Assembly (NCBI RefSeq): GCF_002243645.1
Contig: NZ_CP017704.1
Coordinates: 4,234,001-4,298,000 of the forward strand
DNA length: 64,000 nucleotides
Reading direction: 5' to 3'
Source: Peribacillus simplex NBRC 15720 = DSM 1321
Lineage (GTDB): Bacteria > Bacillota > Bacilli > Bacillales > DSM-1321
Positions 36,981 to 47,338 of this stretch are shown here, one piece after another (position 1 is the first letter of the stretch; each line of letters begins with the position of its first letter). The position numbers and the translations under genes were made by a program. Under the pieces are notes generated by a model. It was not told the DNA's origin. It searched no databases and was given only the letters and a program-made list of their open reading frames with translations.

Positions 36981-37917
36981 TTATCAAGGAGATAGTGTTT
37001 TTAACACTCGTCTCCTGTCTTATTTAAATCGTAAGCCTAAGAAAGTCCACCATATTCAAAGCAGTGTCTATTTAATATCTTTTGAAAAGGGTCATCCAAT
37101 GATCCTTAAAGGATTTGACAGTTTTGAAAAATGGGATCGGCAAAGAGAATTGACTTCTTTGTTAAAACAAAAGGGATTTCATCAAACGTATTATATTCAT
37201 CAGAATTTAATGCCCTTTCAATTTAAAGGGAAATGGTATGGCAGTATGGACTATTTTCCGCCGAATAAGAAAAAATTTAAATTTTCCAATCATAAGGACC
37301 GCTTAGAGGGCATTCAGTTACTGGAAAGCTTCCATGATGTGTCGGAACATCTCTCCATTAACGCTCCTGCGTTCAATCAATCAAAAAAGTGGAAAGAACG
37401 CTTATCACTATTTAAAAAGAACTTTTCTTATGTTCGCCAATATGTTTCCGAGGATATTATCAAGGAATGGATCAGATGGGGTGAATGGTCGCTAGAGGGG
37501 TTTGATAAAAATCAGTCTTTATGGAATAAGGAAAAGAAAGTCATCATTCATGGTGATTGTGCCCACCATAATTTCTTGCGGAGAGCGGACGGCACTTTGA
37601 CTATAATCGATTTTGACTTAATGGCAAATGCCCCGAGGTGCATTGATTATTTACAATATGCAAATCGAATTTCGCATCATTTGGAAGATGCGGCCACCGA
37701 GCTGTGGGAAGTGCCGCAATTGCAAAGATATCAGTCAGACCTGGCCTTTTTATATGCTTTAACTTATCCTACCGATATTTTCCGTGAATGGAATCGTCTT
37801 AATAAAAGTTCTTCTCAGCTTCATTCGGTCTGGAAAATGTCCGTGGAAGGTTTTTCGGAGCGAATGGAGATGAATGAAAAATTGGCGAAAAGGATTTCTT
37901 CCCTAAATAGGAATTAA
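36970..37917 (+). CDS. CotS/YutH-type spore coat kinase-like protein
   Basis: A roughly 315-residue protein of the aminoglycoside-phosphotransferase fold found in spore coat proteins (CotS, YutH, YsxE). Unlike the YsxE encoded earlier, its catalytic motif is intact: HGDCAHHNFLRRADG followed by TIIDFDLMANAPRCIDYL. It could therefore phosphorylate a small molecule or protein; the substrate is unknown. The start is uncertain: ATG 36955, 36961 or 36970 are in frame, overlapping the end of safA, with no clear ribosome site, so coupling to safA is likely. coxA follows. Confidence 0.78.
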   Translation: MTTNYQGDSVFNTRLLSYLNRKPKKVHHIQSSVYLISFEKGHPMILKGFDSFEKWDRQRELTSLLKQKGFHQTYYIHQNLMPFQFKGKWYGSMDYFPPNKKKFKFSNHKDRLEGIQLLESFHDVSEHLSINAPAFNQSKKWKERLSLFKKNFSYVRQYVSEDIIKEWIRWGEWSLEGFDKNQSLWNKEKKVIIHGDCAHHNFLRRADGTLTIIDFDLMANAPRCIDYLQYANRISHHLEDAATELWEVPQLQRYQSDLAFLYALTYPTDIFREWNRLNKSSSQLHSVWKMSVEGFSERMEMNEKLAKRISSLNRN

Positions 37918-38019
37918 AACGGGTTTTTGGCCGTAACTTACAGAGTACATTTCCAGTTCGACACCCATGCTAATTATGAGCGGAATATAGCTCATTCTAT
38001 TGCAATGGGAGGGTTATTG

Positions 38020-38619
38020 GTGCAGAAAATAAAATGGGCACTGCCGCTTTGTACGGTATTGGCCGCCGTCAGTTTGGTTGGATGTGCTAATAATGATACA
38101 GCGGAAAATGAAAATATCACAAATGAAACAGGGTACCATGAAAAAGATGCATTGGTACGCAACATCAATTATAAGAATATGGTGCAAGGTCTATACGATA
38201 AAGATGGTTCGTACAGTAAGAGTGATCGTAACTACCATGGACATGAAAGTAAACCGCTTAAGGCACGATCATCTTATTATAATTCTTATGAAGGCGATTT
38301 AGCCGACAAAGTCAATGGTGCCGCCAATAAAGTCGAGCCGGTTACCGATGCCAGGACAATTATCATGAAAGACGAAATGCTGGTAGCCTTGCTGCTTGAT
38401 GATTACAGCCAAGCAAAAGATGTTAAAGAAAGAATCAAGAAGGAAATCGGGCCGCTTACCAATGGCCGGACCCTATATGTCACCACCGATAAAGGTGTCT
38501 ATTTCAGGACGATGACACTGGATAACGATCTTCGGGATGGCGATACGAGGGAAATGATCATTTTGGATGCCAATGACATGTTCGATAACCTTAACATTCA
38601 CGAAAATCACTTGAAATAA
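38020..38619 (+). CDS. coxA: Spore cortex lipoprotein CoxA (YhcN/YlaJ family)
   Basis: The 199-residue lipoprotein has a signal peptide with lipobox VSLVGC (Cys about residue 20), then the Spore_YhcN_YlaJ domain with VTDARTIIMKDEMLVALLLD and IKKEIGPLTNGRTLYVTTDK. CoxA was found in the spore cortex of B. subtilis; its biochemical role is unknown. The start is GTG 38020 (or the adjacent TTG 38017) after GGGAGGG; the longer frame to 37927 has no ribosome site. It lies between safA and bofC as in B. subtilis, with the kinase gene added. Confidence 0.88.
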   Translation: MQKIKWALPLCTVLAAVSLVGCANNDTAENENITNETGYHEKDALVRNINYKNMVQGLYDKDGSYSKSDRNYHGHESKPLKARSSYYNSYEGDLADKVNGAANKVEPVTDARTIIMKDEMLVALLLDDYSQAKDVKERIKKEIGPLTNGRTLYVTTDKGVYFRTMTLDNDLRDGDTREMIILDANDMFDNLNIHENHLK

Positions 38620-38624
38620 TTAGT

Positions 38625-38656
38625 GGGCTGACCCGATATGGAGTCAGCTCTTTTTG
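38625..38656 (+). terminator. Terminator after coxA
   Basis: GGGCTGAC / GTCAGCTC stem with a T-run. Confidence 0.75.
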
Positions 38657-38729
38657 ATTTTTTTCTGGTTAATAATCCTTATTTGGGGTCAAACTACATA
38701 AAAAGTAAACGCCTTAAGAGGTGAGTATA

Positions 38730-39230
38730 TTGACTAATCAACTTAGAATCCAATTTTTCATGACACTTTTCATATTGCCATTTTGCTTAACCGTTTTTGC
38801 CGAAGAAACCGTTCAAAAGGAAAATGATCCAATTGAAAGGAAGGTCATTCTTCAGCGTATGTATTTGGATGGCGAGTTAAGTGAAGAGAAATTGACAGAA
38901 ACAATTTGGTCGATGGAGGACTTTTGGTCAAAATATGAAGGATGGAAAGTAGTCGATCAAAATGAAGAGCAGATTGTCATGAAGAAAATTGAAAATGACA
39001 TATCTCCGCTTTTAAAAGCGAATGGTTACCTTGGGATGAGGAAAGATGGTACGTTATCCATTTTTATCGGAAGGCCAGAGCACGCCAAGATCATTCATAC
39101 TTTCTACCAAATAGACATTGGTAAACTTGAAGTATACAAGCAGGAGGAACTGCAAAAAGGGATTCCGATCATGAATAAAGACCAATATAAACAGCTCATT
39201 AAAGAATATGAGCCATATTCGGTAAATTAG
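38730..39230 (+). CDS. bofC: BofC, forespore regulator of the sigma-K checkpoint
   Basis: BofC restrains SpoIVB in the intermembrane space so that sigma-K activation waits for forespore signals. The 166-residue product has a signal peptide (FFMTLFILPFCLTVFAEE) and the conserved LQRMYLDGELSEEKLTETIW and DISPLLKANGYLGMRKDG segments. TTG 38730 follows AAGAGGTG; GTG 38721 overlaps it. The same window encodes SpoIVFA/FB, the target of this pathway. ruvAB follow. Confidence 0.88.
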   Translation: MTNQLRIQFFMTLFILPFCLTVFAEETVQKENDPIERKVILQRMYLDGELSEEKLTETIWSMEDFWSKYEGWKVVDQNEEQIVMKKIENDISPLLKANGYLGMRKDGTLSIFIGRPEHAKIIHTFYQIDIGKLEVYKQEELQKGIPIMNKDQYKQLIKEYEPYSVN

Positions 39231-39260
39231 GATGGGATGACACCCATCCTCTTTTGTTTT
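39229..39260 (+). terminator. Terminator after bofC
   Basis: Stem AGGATGGG / CCCATCCT overlapping the bofC stop, followed by CTTTTGTTTTT. Confidence 0.82.
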
Positions 39261-39407
39261 TCAACGAAAAACCAAAATCCCCATATGCAATAAAATGGGA
39301 TATCCTCCATTGTAAAAGTCATTGCGCCAACTAAATAACTTTTAATGAACAACCTACCCTTTTTATGATAAAATGAGAGGTACAGCAAAATCAGGGAGAG
39401 AATTAAT

Positions 39408-40022
39408 TTGTATGATTATATAAAAGGCAAGGTCGATTATATTGGGCCTGAATACATAGTTGTGGAAAATGGGGGGATCGGATATCAAGTGATGACGCCG
39501 AATCCTTTTATTTTTTCCGCTCAATACCAGAAGGAAGTCCAAGTTTTTTTGTATCATTATGTTCGTGAGGATATGGCTGCATTATACGGATTTCAGACTC
39601 GTCAAGAAAAGGCGTTATTCACAAAATTATTGAATGTAACCGGAATCGGGCCGAAGGGTGCTCTAGCCATATTGGCATCAGGCCAAGTTGATCAGGTGGT
39701 GCAGGCAATCGAAAATGAAGATGAATCGTTCTTGGTGAAATTCCCGGGAGTCGGAAAGAAAACGGCACGGCAGATGATTCTCGATTTAAAAGGGAAACTT
39801 GAGAACATTATTCCGGATGCGTTTCCAAGCTTGTTTAACGAAGGCGTCACGGCTGCACTCAGTCCAAATGGTTATACGGAGGAATTGGATGAAGCCATTC
39901 TTGCCTTGAAGGCTCTTGGTTATTCTGAAAAGGAAGTCCAAAAGGTTGCCAAGAAATTGCAAGCTGAAGATATGACGACCGAGCAATATATTAAGAAAGC
40001 ATTGCAAATGATGTTAAGATAA
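39408..40022 (+). CDS. ruvA: Holliday junction DNA-binding protein RuvA
   Basis: RuvA binds four-way junctions and loads RuvB. The 204-residue product has the OB domain ([19 protein letters not shown]), helix-hairpin-helix motifs ([29 protein letters not shown]) and the C-terminal RuvB-binding helix domain. TTG 39408 follows GGGAGAG. ruvB begins 11 bases after the stop. Confidence 0.95.
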   Translation: MYDYIKGKVDYIGPEYIVVENGGIGYQVMTPNPFIFSAQYQKEVQVFLYHYVREDMAALYGFQTRQEKALFTKLLNVTGIGPKGALAILASGQVDQVVQAIENEDESFLVKFPGVGKKTARQMILDLKGKLENIIPDAFPSLFNEGVTAALSPNGYTEELDEAILALKALGYSEKEVQKVAKKLQAEDMTTEQYIKKALQMMLR

Positions 40023-40033
40023 GGAGTGGCGCA

Positions 40034-41032
40034 ATGGAGGAGAGAATATTCAATCAGGAAGCCGATTTGAACGAACTGTCCTTTGAACAAAGCCTGCGGC
40101 CGCAAAACTTAAAGCAATATATCGGACAGGATAAAGTGAAAGCGAATTTGAGTGTATACATCGAAGCGGCAAGGATGCGTGAAGAAACGCTCGATCATGT
40201 ACTTTTATATGGACCTCCTGGCCTTGGAAAGACGACGCTTGCCGTCATCATCGCCAATGAAATGGGTGTGAATATCCGCACGACTTCCGGTCCCGCCATT
40301 GAGCGGCCGGGAGATCTGGCGGCCATTTTGAGTGCACTTGAACCGGGTGATGTATTGTTCATTGATGAGATTCACCGTCTTCCACGTGTCGTTGAAGAAG
40401 TGCTATACCCGGCTATGGAGGACTTCTGTCTGGATATTGTAGTCGGTAAGGGGCCGGAAGCCCGTTCGATCAGGATCGACTTGCCGCCGTTCACACTCGT
40501 AGGTGCCACGACACGTGCAGGCTCACTGTCTGCACCGCTCAGGGACCGTTTTGGCGTCTTGAGCCGTCTTGAATATTATACGGAAAACCATTTGACCGAT
40601 ATCATCATCCGTACAGCAAGAATCATGGATACGGAAATGGATGACCAAGCAGCGGCTGAGCTGGCAAGAAGGTCTAGGGGCACCCCGAGAATCGCTAATC
40701 GGCTTTTACGGAGGGTCAGGGATTTCGCCCAGGTACGCGGTGATGGTACGATAACGGCCGAACTTGCCGATTATGCGCTTGAATTAATGCAGGTCGACCG
40801 TTTAGGACTCGATCATATTGACCATAAATTACTTAAAGGGATCATTGAAAAATTCCGTGGCGGACCCGTGGGACTGGAAACGATTGCTGCAACGATTGGC
40901 GAAGAGGCACATACGATCGAAGATGTGTATGAACCATATCTGTTACAGGTCGGTTTTCTTCAGCGGACCCCAAGAGGCCGGATGGCAACACAGCTGGTTT
41001 ATGAGCATTTCGGCATGGAGATGCCTGAATGA
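40034..41032 (+). CDS. ruvB: Holliday junction branch-migration helicase RuvB
   Basis: An AAA+ motor that drives branch migration. The 332-residue product has Walker [13 protein letters not shown], Walker [10 protein letters not shown], the sensor [18 protein letters not shown] and a C-terminal winged helix. AAGGAGTGG precedes ATG 40034. The stop overlaps the next ATG. Confidence 0.97.
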   Translation: MEERIFNQEADLNELSFEQSLRPQNLKQYIGQDKVKANLSVYIEAARMREETLDHVLLYGPPGLGKTTLAVIIANEMGVNIRTTSGPAIERPGDLAAILSALEPGDVLFIDEIHRLPRVVEEVLYPAMEDFCLDIVVGKGPEARSIRIDLPPFTLVGATTRAGSLSAPLRDRFGVLSRLEYYTENHLTDIIIRTARIMDTEMDDQAAAELARRSRGTPRIANRLLRRVRDFAQVRGDGTITAELADYALELMQVDRLGLDHIDHKLLKGIIEKFRGGPVGLETIAATIGEEAHTIEDVYEPYLLQVGFLQRTPRGRMATQLVYEHFGMEMPE

Positions 41033-41235
41033 TGAATATACCAAAGATGGTCATGATTCTGGGTGTGATTATATTCGTGATTGGTTTTGCGATGAAATAT
41101 ATTCATCTCGGCAGGCTGCCGGGAGATATATTACTGAAAAAGGGGAATACGACGTTTTACTTCCCTATCGTTACATCAATCATCGTCAGTGTTGTGTTGT
41201 CCGCGATTTTTTATTTGATCGGCCGTTTTAAATAA
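41029..41235 (+). CDS. DUF2905 small membrane protein
   Basis: The 68-residue product has two membrane helices flanking the [20 protein letters not shown] signature of DUF2905. Function unknown. Its ATG (41029, or the next ATG at 41032) overlaps the ruvB stop. B. subtilis has a DUF2905 gene (I recall yrzS) between ruvB and queA. Confidence 0.9.
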   Translation: MMNIPKMVMILGVIIFVIGFAMKYIHLGRLPGDILLKKGNTTFYFPIVTSIIVSVVLSAIFYLIGRFK

Positions 41236-41273
41236 TGATTACAGCTTGATAGACACGTAAGGAAGTGGAACAG

Positions 41274-43480
<2,207 letters not shown>

Positions 43481-43522
43481 TTCCATACATATTTTAATGA
43501 ACGAAAGGAGTGAATATACAAA

Positions 43523-43807
43523 ATGGGTTCTTTAACACAAATACTTCCGTTGATTTTAATGTTCGTATTGTTCTATTTCTTATTGATCCGCCCTCAGCAA
43601 AAACGCCAAAAAGCTACGCGAAACATGCAAAGCAGCTTGAAAAAAGGTGATAAGGTTGCGACTATCGGCGGCATGCACGGAACAATCGATGCAATCGATG
43701 AACTGCAAATCGTCATTAAATCATCAGACGGTACAAAACTAACTTTTGACCGTGCTGCAATCCGTGAAATTACGGAAAGCGCACCGAATAAAGAAGCAAC
43801 TCTATAA
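43523..43807 (+). CDS. yajC: Preprotein translocase subunit YajC
   Basis: A small Sec accessory protein. The 94-residue product has one N-terminal membrane helix (LPLILMFVLFYFLLIRPQQKR) and a soluble domain (LKKGDKVATIGGMHGTIDAI). GAAAGGAGTGA precedes ATG 43523. SecDF, its complex partner, is encoded about 3.5 kb downstream. Confidence 0.95.
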   Translation: MGSLTQILPLILMFVLFYFLLIRPQQKRQKATRNMQSSLKKGDKVATIGGMHGTIDAIDELQIVIKSSDGTKLTFDRAAIREITESAPNKEATL

Positions 43808-43816
43808 AACAAACGA

Positions 43817-43845
43817 AAACCGGGCCATTTGCCCGGTTTTTTGCT
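43817..43845 (+). terminator. Terminator after yajC
   Basis: CCGGGC / GCCCGG stem with a CATTT loop and a six-T run. Confidence 0.87.
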
Positions 43846-43852
43846 GTGTTTT

Positions 43853-44224
43853 TTAATCGGTTCGGGAGTCGGAGCTCATGTTGACCCCAAGTACGCCACC
43901 CATCATGGCCGTAATCACAAAACAGCCATAGTATATCCATTGCTTGATCGTGAAAAGTGCATCGTGACCTAAATATTGAAAAAGGAACACGACCAACAGA
44001 TAAAGCAGCCCAGTGCTTCCGCCCAAGAATAGTCCTTGCTTTTTCCCTTTGCCTCCTGAAATGAATCCACCAATGAACAGCGATAAAAAGGACACGATCA
44101 TGATCACGTATGTCAGGGATGATTCCGTCAGTGAAGTAAAACGAAGAAGGATGGAAACGATTAAACTTGCAATCATCGCTATCGCAAAGATGGAGCCTAC
44201 GCCATAAATTACGGCGACACTCAT
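43853..44224 (-). CDS. yrzE: TIGR04086-type membrane protein YrzE
   Basis: The 123-residue (from ATG 44224) integral membrane protein has four hydrophobic helices and FIGGFISGGKGKKQGLFLGG in the middle, as in the YrzE/TIGR04086 family of unknown function. The ribosome site AAGGAGG lies 7 bases before an in-frame ATC (44239-44237), and 22 bases before ATG 44224. The true start may thus be the ATC, adding METKK. It sits between yajC and the DUF421 gene, the order known in B. subtilis. Confidence 0.85.
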   Translation of the reverse strand: MSVAVIYGVGSIFAIAMIASLIVSILLRFTSLTESSLTYVIMIVSFLSLFIGGFISGGKGKKQGLFLGGSTGLLYLLVVFLFQYLGHDALFTIKQWIYYGCFVITAMMGGVLGVNMSSDSRTD

Positions 44225-44417
44225 TTTTTTAGTTTCGATGGGTATTCCTCCTTTTTAAAAGGCTGATACGTATAGCCTGTTTATGTGTTTGTACAAGCAT
44301 ATTCCCCGTATCGAACCTTTAGACCAGGTTTAAGAAGCTTCCCGTAAAATTAGAAAAGATTATGGAGTAATTTTTCAGTTCACAAGCCATGCTATGGATG
44401 AAGGAAGTGTTATTGAA

Positions 44418-45074
44418 GTGGATATCTATCTAGGGGTTATTTTTCGAACGACGGTAATCTATCTAGTCATCTGGTTCCTTTTTCGAATGATGGGTAAGCG
44501 GGAAGTTGGGGAACTGAGCGTTCTTGATTTAGTGGTATCCATCATGATAGGGGACATTGCTGTGCTATCCTTTGAAGATTTGGAAAAACCGTTTATCCGG
44601 CAGACCATCCCAATGTTTGTCCTCGCGATCCTCCAAATTACATTGGCATTTGCCTCATTGAAAAGTGTCAAATTCCGCTATTTCATGGACGGTAAGCCGC
44701 AGATCATCATTAATCAGGGGAAAATAGATGAAAAAGCGATGCGCAGACAACGATATAATTTTGATGACTTATTGACCCAGCTTCGTGAACAAGGAATTAT
44801 TGATATAAACGAAGTTCAATTTGCCATCCTTGAAACTTCAGGAAGGCTCTCAGTGATTAAAAAATGCGACGAAGAAAGGTCGGAAAGTCAGGTACCATTC
44901 CCACTAATTGTCGACGGAGAGATACAGGAAGAAAATCTTGATAAAATTGGGAAAAACCATTTTTGGCTCCGGCACCAGTTGAAAAAATTGGGAGAAACGA
45001 ATATTAAAGAGATTTCGATTTGCGGGTACATAGATGGCCAATTTTACATTGATAAAAATGAAACGAAGAAATGA
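44418..45074 (+). CDS. yrbG: DUF421 membrane protein (YrbG/YetF family)
   Basis: The 218-residue product has three N-terminal membrane helices, including FRMMGKREVGELSVLDLVVS, the family signature, and a cytoplasmic DUF421 domain (NFDDLLTQLREQGIIDINEV). Function is not settled; relatives act in spore membrane or envelope. GTG 44418 follows AAGGAAG by 10 bases; ATG 44394 is upstream of that site. It converges on spoVB through a shared terminator. Confidence 0.87.
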   Translation: MDIYLGVIFRTTVIYLVIWFLFRMMGKREVGELSVLDLVVSIMIGDIAVLSFEDLEKPFIRQTIPMFVLAILQITLAFASLKSVKFRYFMDGKPQIIINQGKIDEKAMRRQRYNFDDLLTQLREQGIIDINEVQFAILETSGRLSVIKKCDEERSESQVPFPLIVDGEIQEENLDKIGKNHFWLRHQLKKLGETNIKEISICGYIDGQFYIDKNETKK

Positions 45075-45105
45075 CCGAAGCCTTTTAATGCTTCGGTTCA
45101 TTTTA
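45074..45105. terminator. Terminator shared by the DUF421 gene and spoVB
   Basis: ACCGAAGC / GCTTCGGT stem around CTTTTAAT, with T-rich sequence on both sides. Confidence 0.78.
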
Positions 45106-46665
45106 TTTCCAAGCGAATTTTGATAAAAAGCCGCCCACTACAGGAATCCTGATCAAATCCGCCTTTTTTATGCTGCCGGTCATGAGCAGGAAAAATGTGA
45201 ACAGCAGGATAACGACCGTCACGGAAAGCAAAAGCCGTATGCCAAGAGGCTGTGAGGAGAGCGGGAATTGATAAAGATAATAACCGCCCCATCCGGAAAT
45301 TAAAGCAAGGACCAAAGCTGACATATAGCTGCGGAAATGAAGCGTGAAAGGGACGACCTTCAGCACGGTTGAAAAATGCAGGAAGGTAACGAGCATCGTA
45401 CCGACAGCTATCCCAATTGCGGCTCCCATGATCCCGAAACTTTCCTTTGACGCCAGCAGCCAGATCACACCGATTTTAAGGATGTTCCCAGCCAGGCTGT
45501 TGAACATTGCTGCCTTTGCAAGATCCAGTGCTTGCAGCATGGATTGCAGCGGATATTGAAAGTAATAAAGGATGAAAAAAGGTGCCAGGAATTTAATGAA
45601 AACAGCAGCATGCGAAGAGCCATACATGACTTGTAAAATCGGTTCGGCAAAGATGAACAGAATGACGATAGCTAAACAGCCTGTGATAAAGGTGATTTTC
45701 AGGGCCTGCTGAAGCCTGTGTTCAACGAGTAAAAAGTTTCCGGTCGTACGGGCTTCACTCACTGCCGGGACAAGTGCCGTCGCCAATGATGATGTAACGA
45801 AGGAAGGTAGCATGAGTAAAGGCAGGGCGTACCCTGTTAACTCTCCGTATTGACTTGTGGCTGCGGCCGCGGTGACTCCGGCAAGTGCCAAACTCTGGGC
45901 GACCACTATCGGTTCGAAAAACCACGAAACCGATCCAATCATCCTGCTTCCGGTGGAAGGAAGGGCAATCCCCATCAATTCGGTGAACGTTCCTTTTCCG
46001 GATTTGACATTCTTGAAAAAACCCTTTCTGAACTTAAAATGTTTCTTTAATTTAAAGCTGGTCAATAAGTAGATGAGAGATACAAGCTCACCGATAATCG
46101 ATGCGAACATCGCCCCGGCTGCAGCATATTCGATTCCATATGGCAAAAAGGCCTTCGTCAGGACGGCTATGAAAGTGATTCGGGCCACCTGTTCGATAAC
46201 TTGTGAGAAAGCGAAGGGCTTCATATTTTGCTTGCCTTGGAAATAACCTCGCAGTACGGATGAAATGGCGATGATCGGTACGATAGGGGCAATCGCCATT
46301 AGAGGCCATACCGTCCGTTCGTCAGTGAATAGGTATTCTGAGAGAGCCGGTGCGAAAAGCAGCATCGCAGGAGTGAAAATCATCGATAGAGTAAAGGTGC
46401 AGGCCAAAGAGACGACAAGGATTTTCTTGATTTTCCGCTCATCGCCTCTGGCATTGGCCTCAGCCACGTATTTCGAAATGGCGATTGGCAGGCCTAACTG
46501 GGTTATGTTCACGACGAGAAAGAGGGTCGGTAAAGCCATCATATATAAACCAACGCCTTCTTCGCCGATGAAGCGGGCGATGACAATGCGGTTAATGAAA
46601 CCAAGAACCCTTGTAATCAGGCTTGCGATTAATAAAATCAGCGTCCCTTTTAAAAATTTGGACAT
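45103..46665 (-). CDS. spoVB: Stage V sporulation protein B (flippase family)
   Basis: A polytopic MOP-superfamily exporter related to MurJ, needed for spore cortex synthesis and thought to flip a lipid-linked precursor. The 520-residue product has about 14 membrane helices; it starts SKFLKGTLILLIASLITRVL and has GFINRIVIARFIGEEGVGLY. ATG 46665 follows GGGAGGGAG; the longer reading to 46710 lacks a site. It is transcribed away from comN-secDF. Confidence 0.95.
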   Translation of the reverse strand: MSKFLKGTLILLIASLITRVLGFINRIVIARFIGEEGVGLYMMALPTLFLVVNITQLGLPIAISKYVAEANARGDERKIKKILVVSLACTFTLSMIFTPAMLLFAPALSEYLFTDERTVWPLMAIAPIVPIIAISSVLRGYFQGKQNMKPFAFSQVIEQVARITFIAVLTKAFLPYGIEYAAAGAMFASIIGELVSLIYLLTSFKLKKHFKFRKGFFKNVKSGKGTFTELMGIALPSTGSRMIGSVSWFFEPIVVAQSLALAGVTAAAATSQYGELTGYALPLLMLPSFVTSSLATALVPAVSEARTTGNFLLVEHRLQQALKITFITGCLAIVILFIFAEPILQVMYGSSHAAVFIKFLAPFFILYYFQYPLQSMLQALDLAKAAMFNSLAGNILKIGVIWLLASKESFGIMGAAIGIAVGTMLVTFLHFSTVLKVVPFTLHFRSYMSALVLALISGWGGYYLYQFPLSSQPLGIRLLLSVTVVILLFTFFLLMTGSIKKADLIRIPVVGGFLSKFAWK

Positions 46666-46835
46666 TGAACTCCCTCCCTGCCTTCTCAAAAAAGCGGTTA
46701 TGCTATACAATTATCTATATGCTTGTACTTGGACAAAGCATGACAAAAGTGTTTGTTTGCGTTCTTACAAATGATCGAAATCCTTCTAAGAAAATAAGCA
46801 TTCATTTGAGAATCATTTTTACTGGAGGCAAAGTG

Positions 46836-47141
46836 ATGGTAAAAAAGAATCATCCCTATCAAAGGTATTATCTAAAGGTACGTCCATTTTTGAAGAGCAA
46901 GCGTGAGGAATTTCAAATGATCGGATTGAATGCCGTAACAGAGGAAGACATATGGGGAACCTTAACCAAAAATAAATGGAAGCGTCCGCAGGAAAATATT
47001 CACCTTCATGAACTTGTCGCAGATATCGTGACATTTTCAAGCAACCAGTTCATGACCTTCCAAATGGTCGAAGCTTATAAATCACCAAACCTATTTGAGC
47101 CGCTTTCTGAAGAGGAACTGAAGGAACTTTTGAAAGAATGA
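46836..47141 (+). CDS. comN: Post-transcriptional regulator ComN
   Basis: In B. subtilis ComN acts with DivIVA to place comE mRNA at division sites. The 101-residue product fits that family: YYLKVRPFLKSKREEFQM, VTEEDIWGTLTKNKWKR and a C-terminal acidic end (EPLSEEELKELLKE). ATG 46836 follows GGAGG (46824-46828) by 7 bases; the long upstream frame antisense to spoVB is not coding. It is between spoVB and secDF as in B. subtilis. Confidence 0.85.
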   Translation: MVKKNHPYQRYYLKVRPFLKSKREEFQMIGLNAVTEEDIWGTLTKNKWKRPQENIHLHELVADIVTFSSNQFMTFQMVEAYKSPNLFEPLSEEELKELLKE

Positions 47142-47159
47142 TGCAAAGATATACTAAAA

Positions 47160-47188
47160 TTGACAGCTGTTTGTATATGTCTCATAAT
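47160..47188 (+). promoter_or_regulatory. Sigma-A promoter of secDF
   Basis: TTGACA (47160-47165), a 17-base spacer and CATAAT (47183-47188). A hairpin ATGCTTTTT / AAAAAGCAT (47199-47220) follows close to the predicted start, so the leader is structured. Confidence 0.7.
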
Positions 47189-47338
47189 AGATATGGTTAT
47201 GCTTTTTTTGGAAAAAGCATGAGAAGCTGTGTCTTTTTTTCTCAAGAAACAAAGGGTATGCAGTAATCATATAAACTAAAAATGACAGTTTTTTTAACTT
47301 CAGGAACAGGCGTATTATAGAAAGGGGCCTACTACATA

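Noticed and set aside
46265-46774. 169-codon plus-strand ORF antisense to spoVB
   Set aside because: Entirely opposite a well-recognised gene and without family features.
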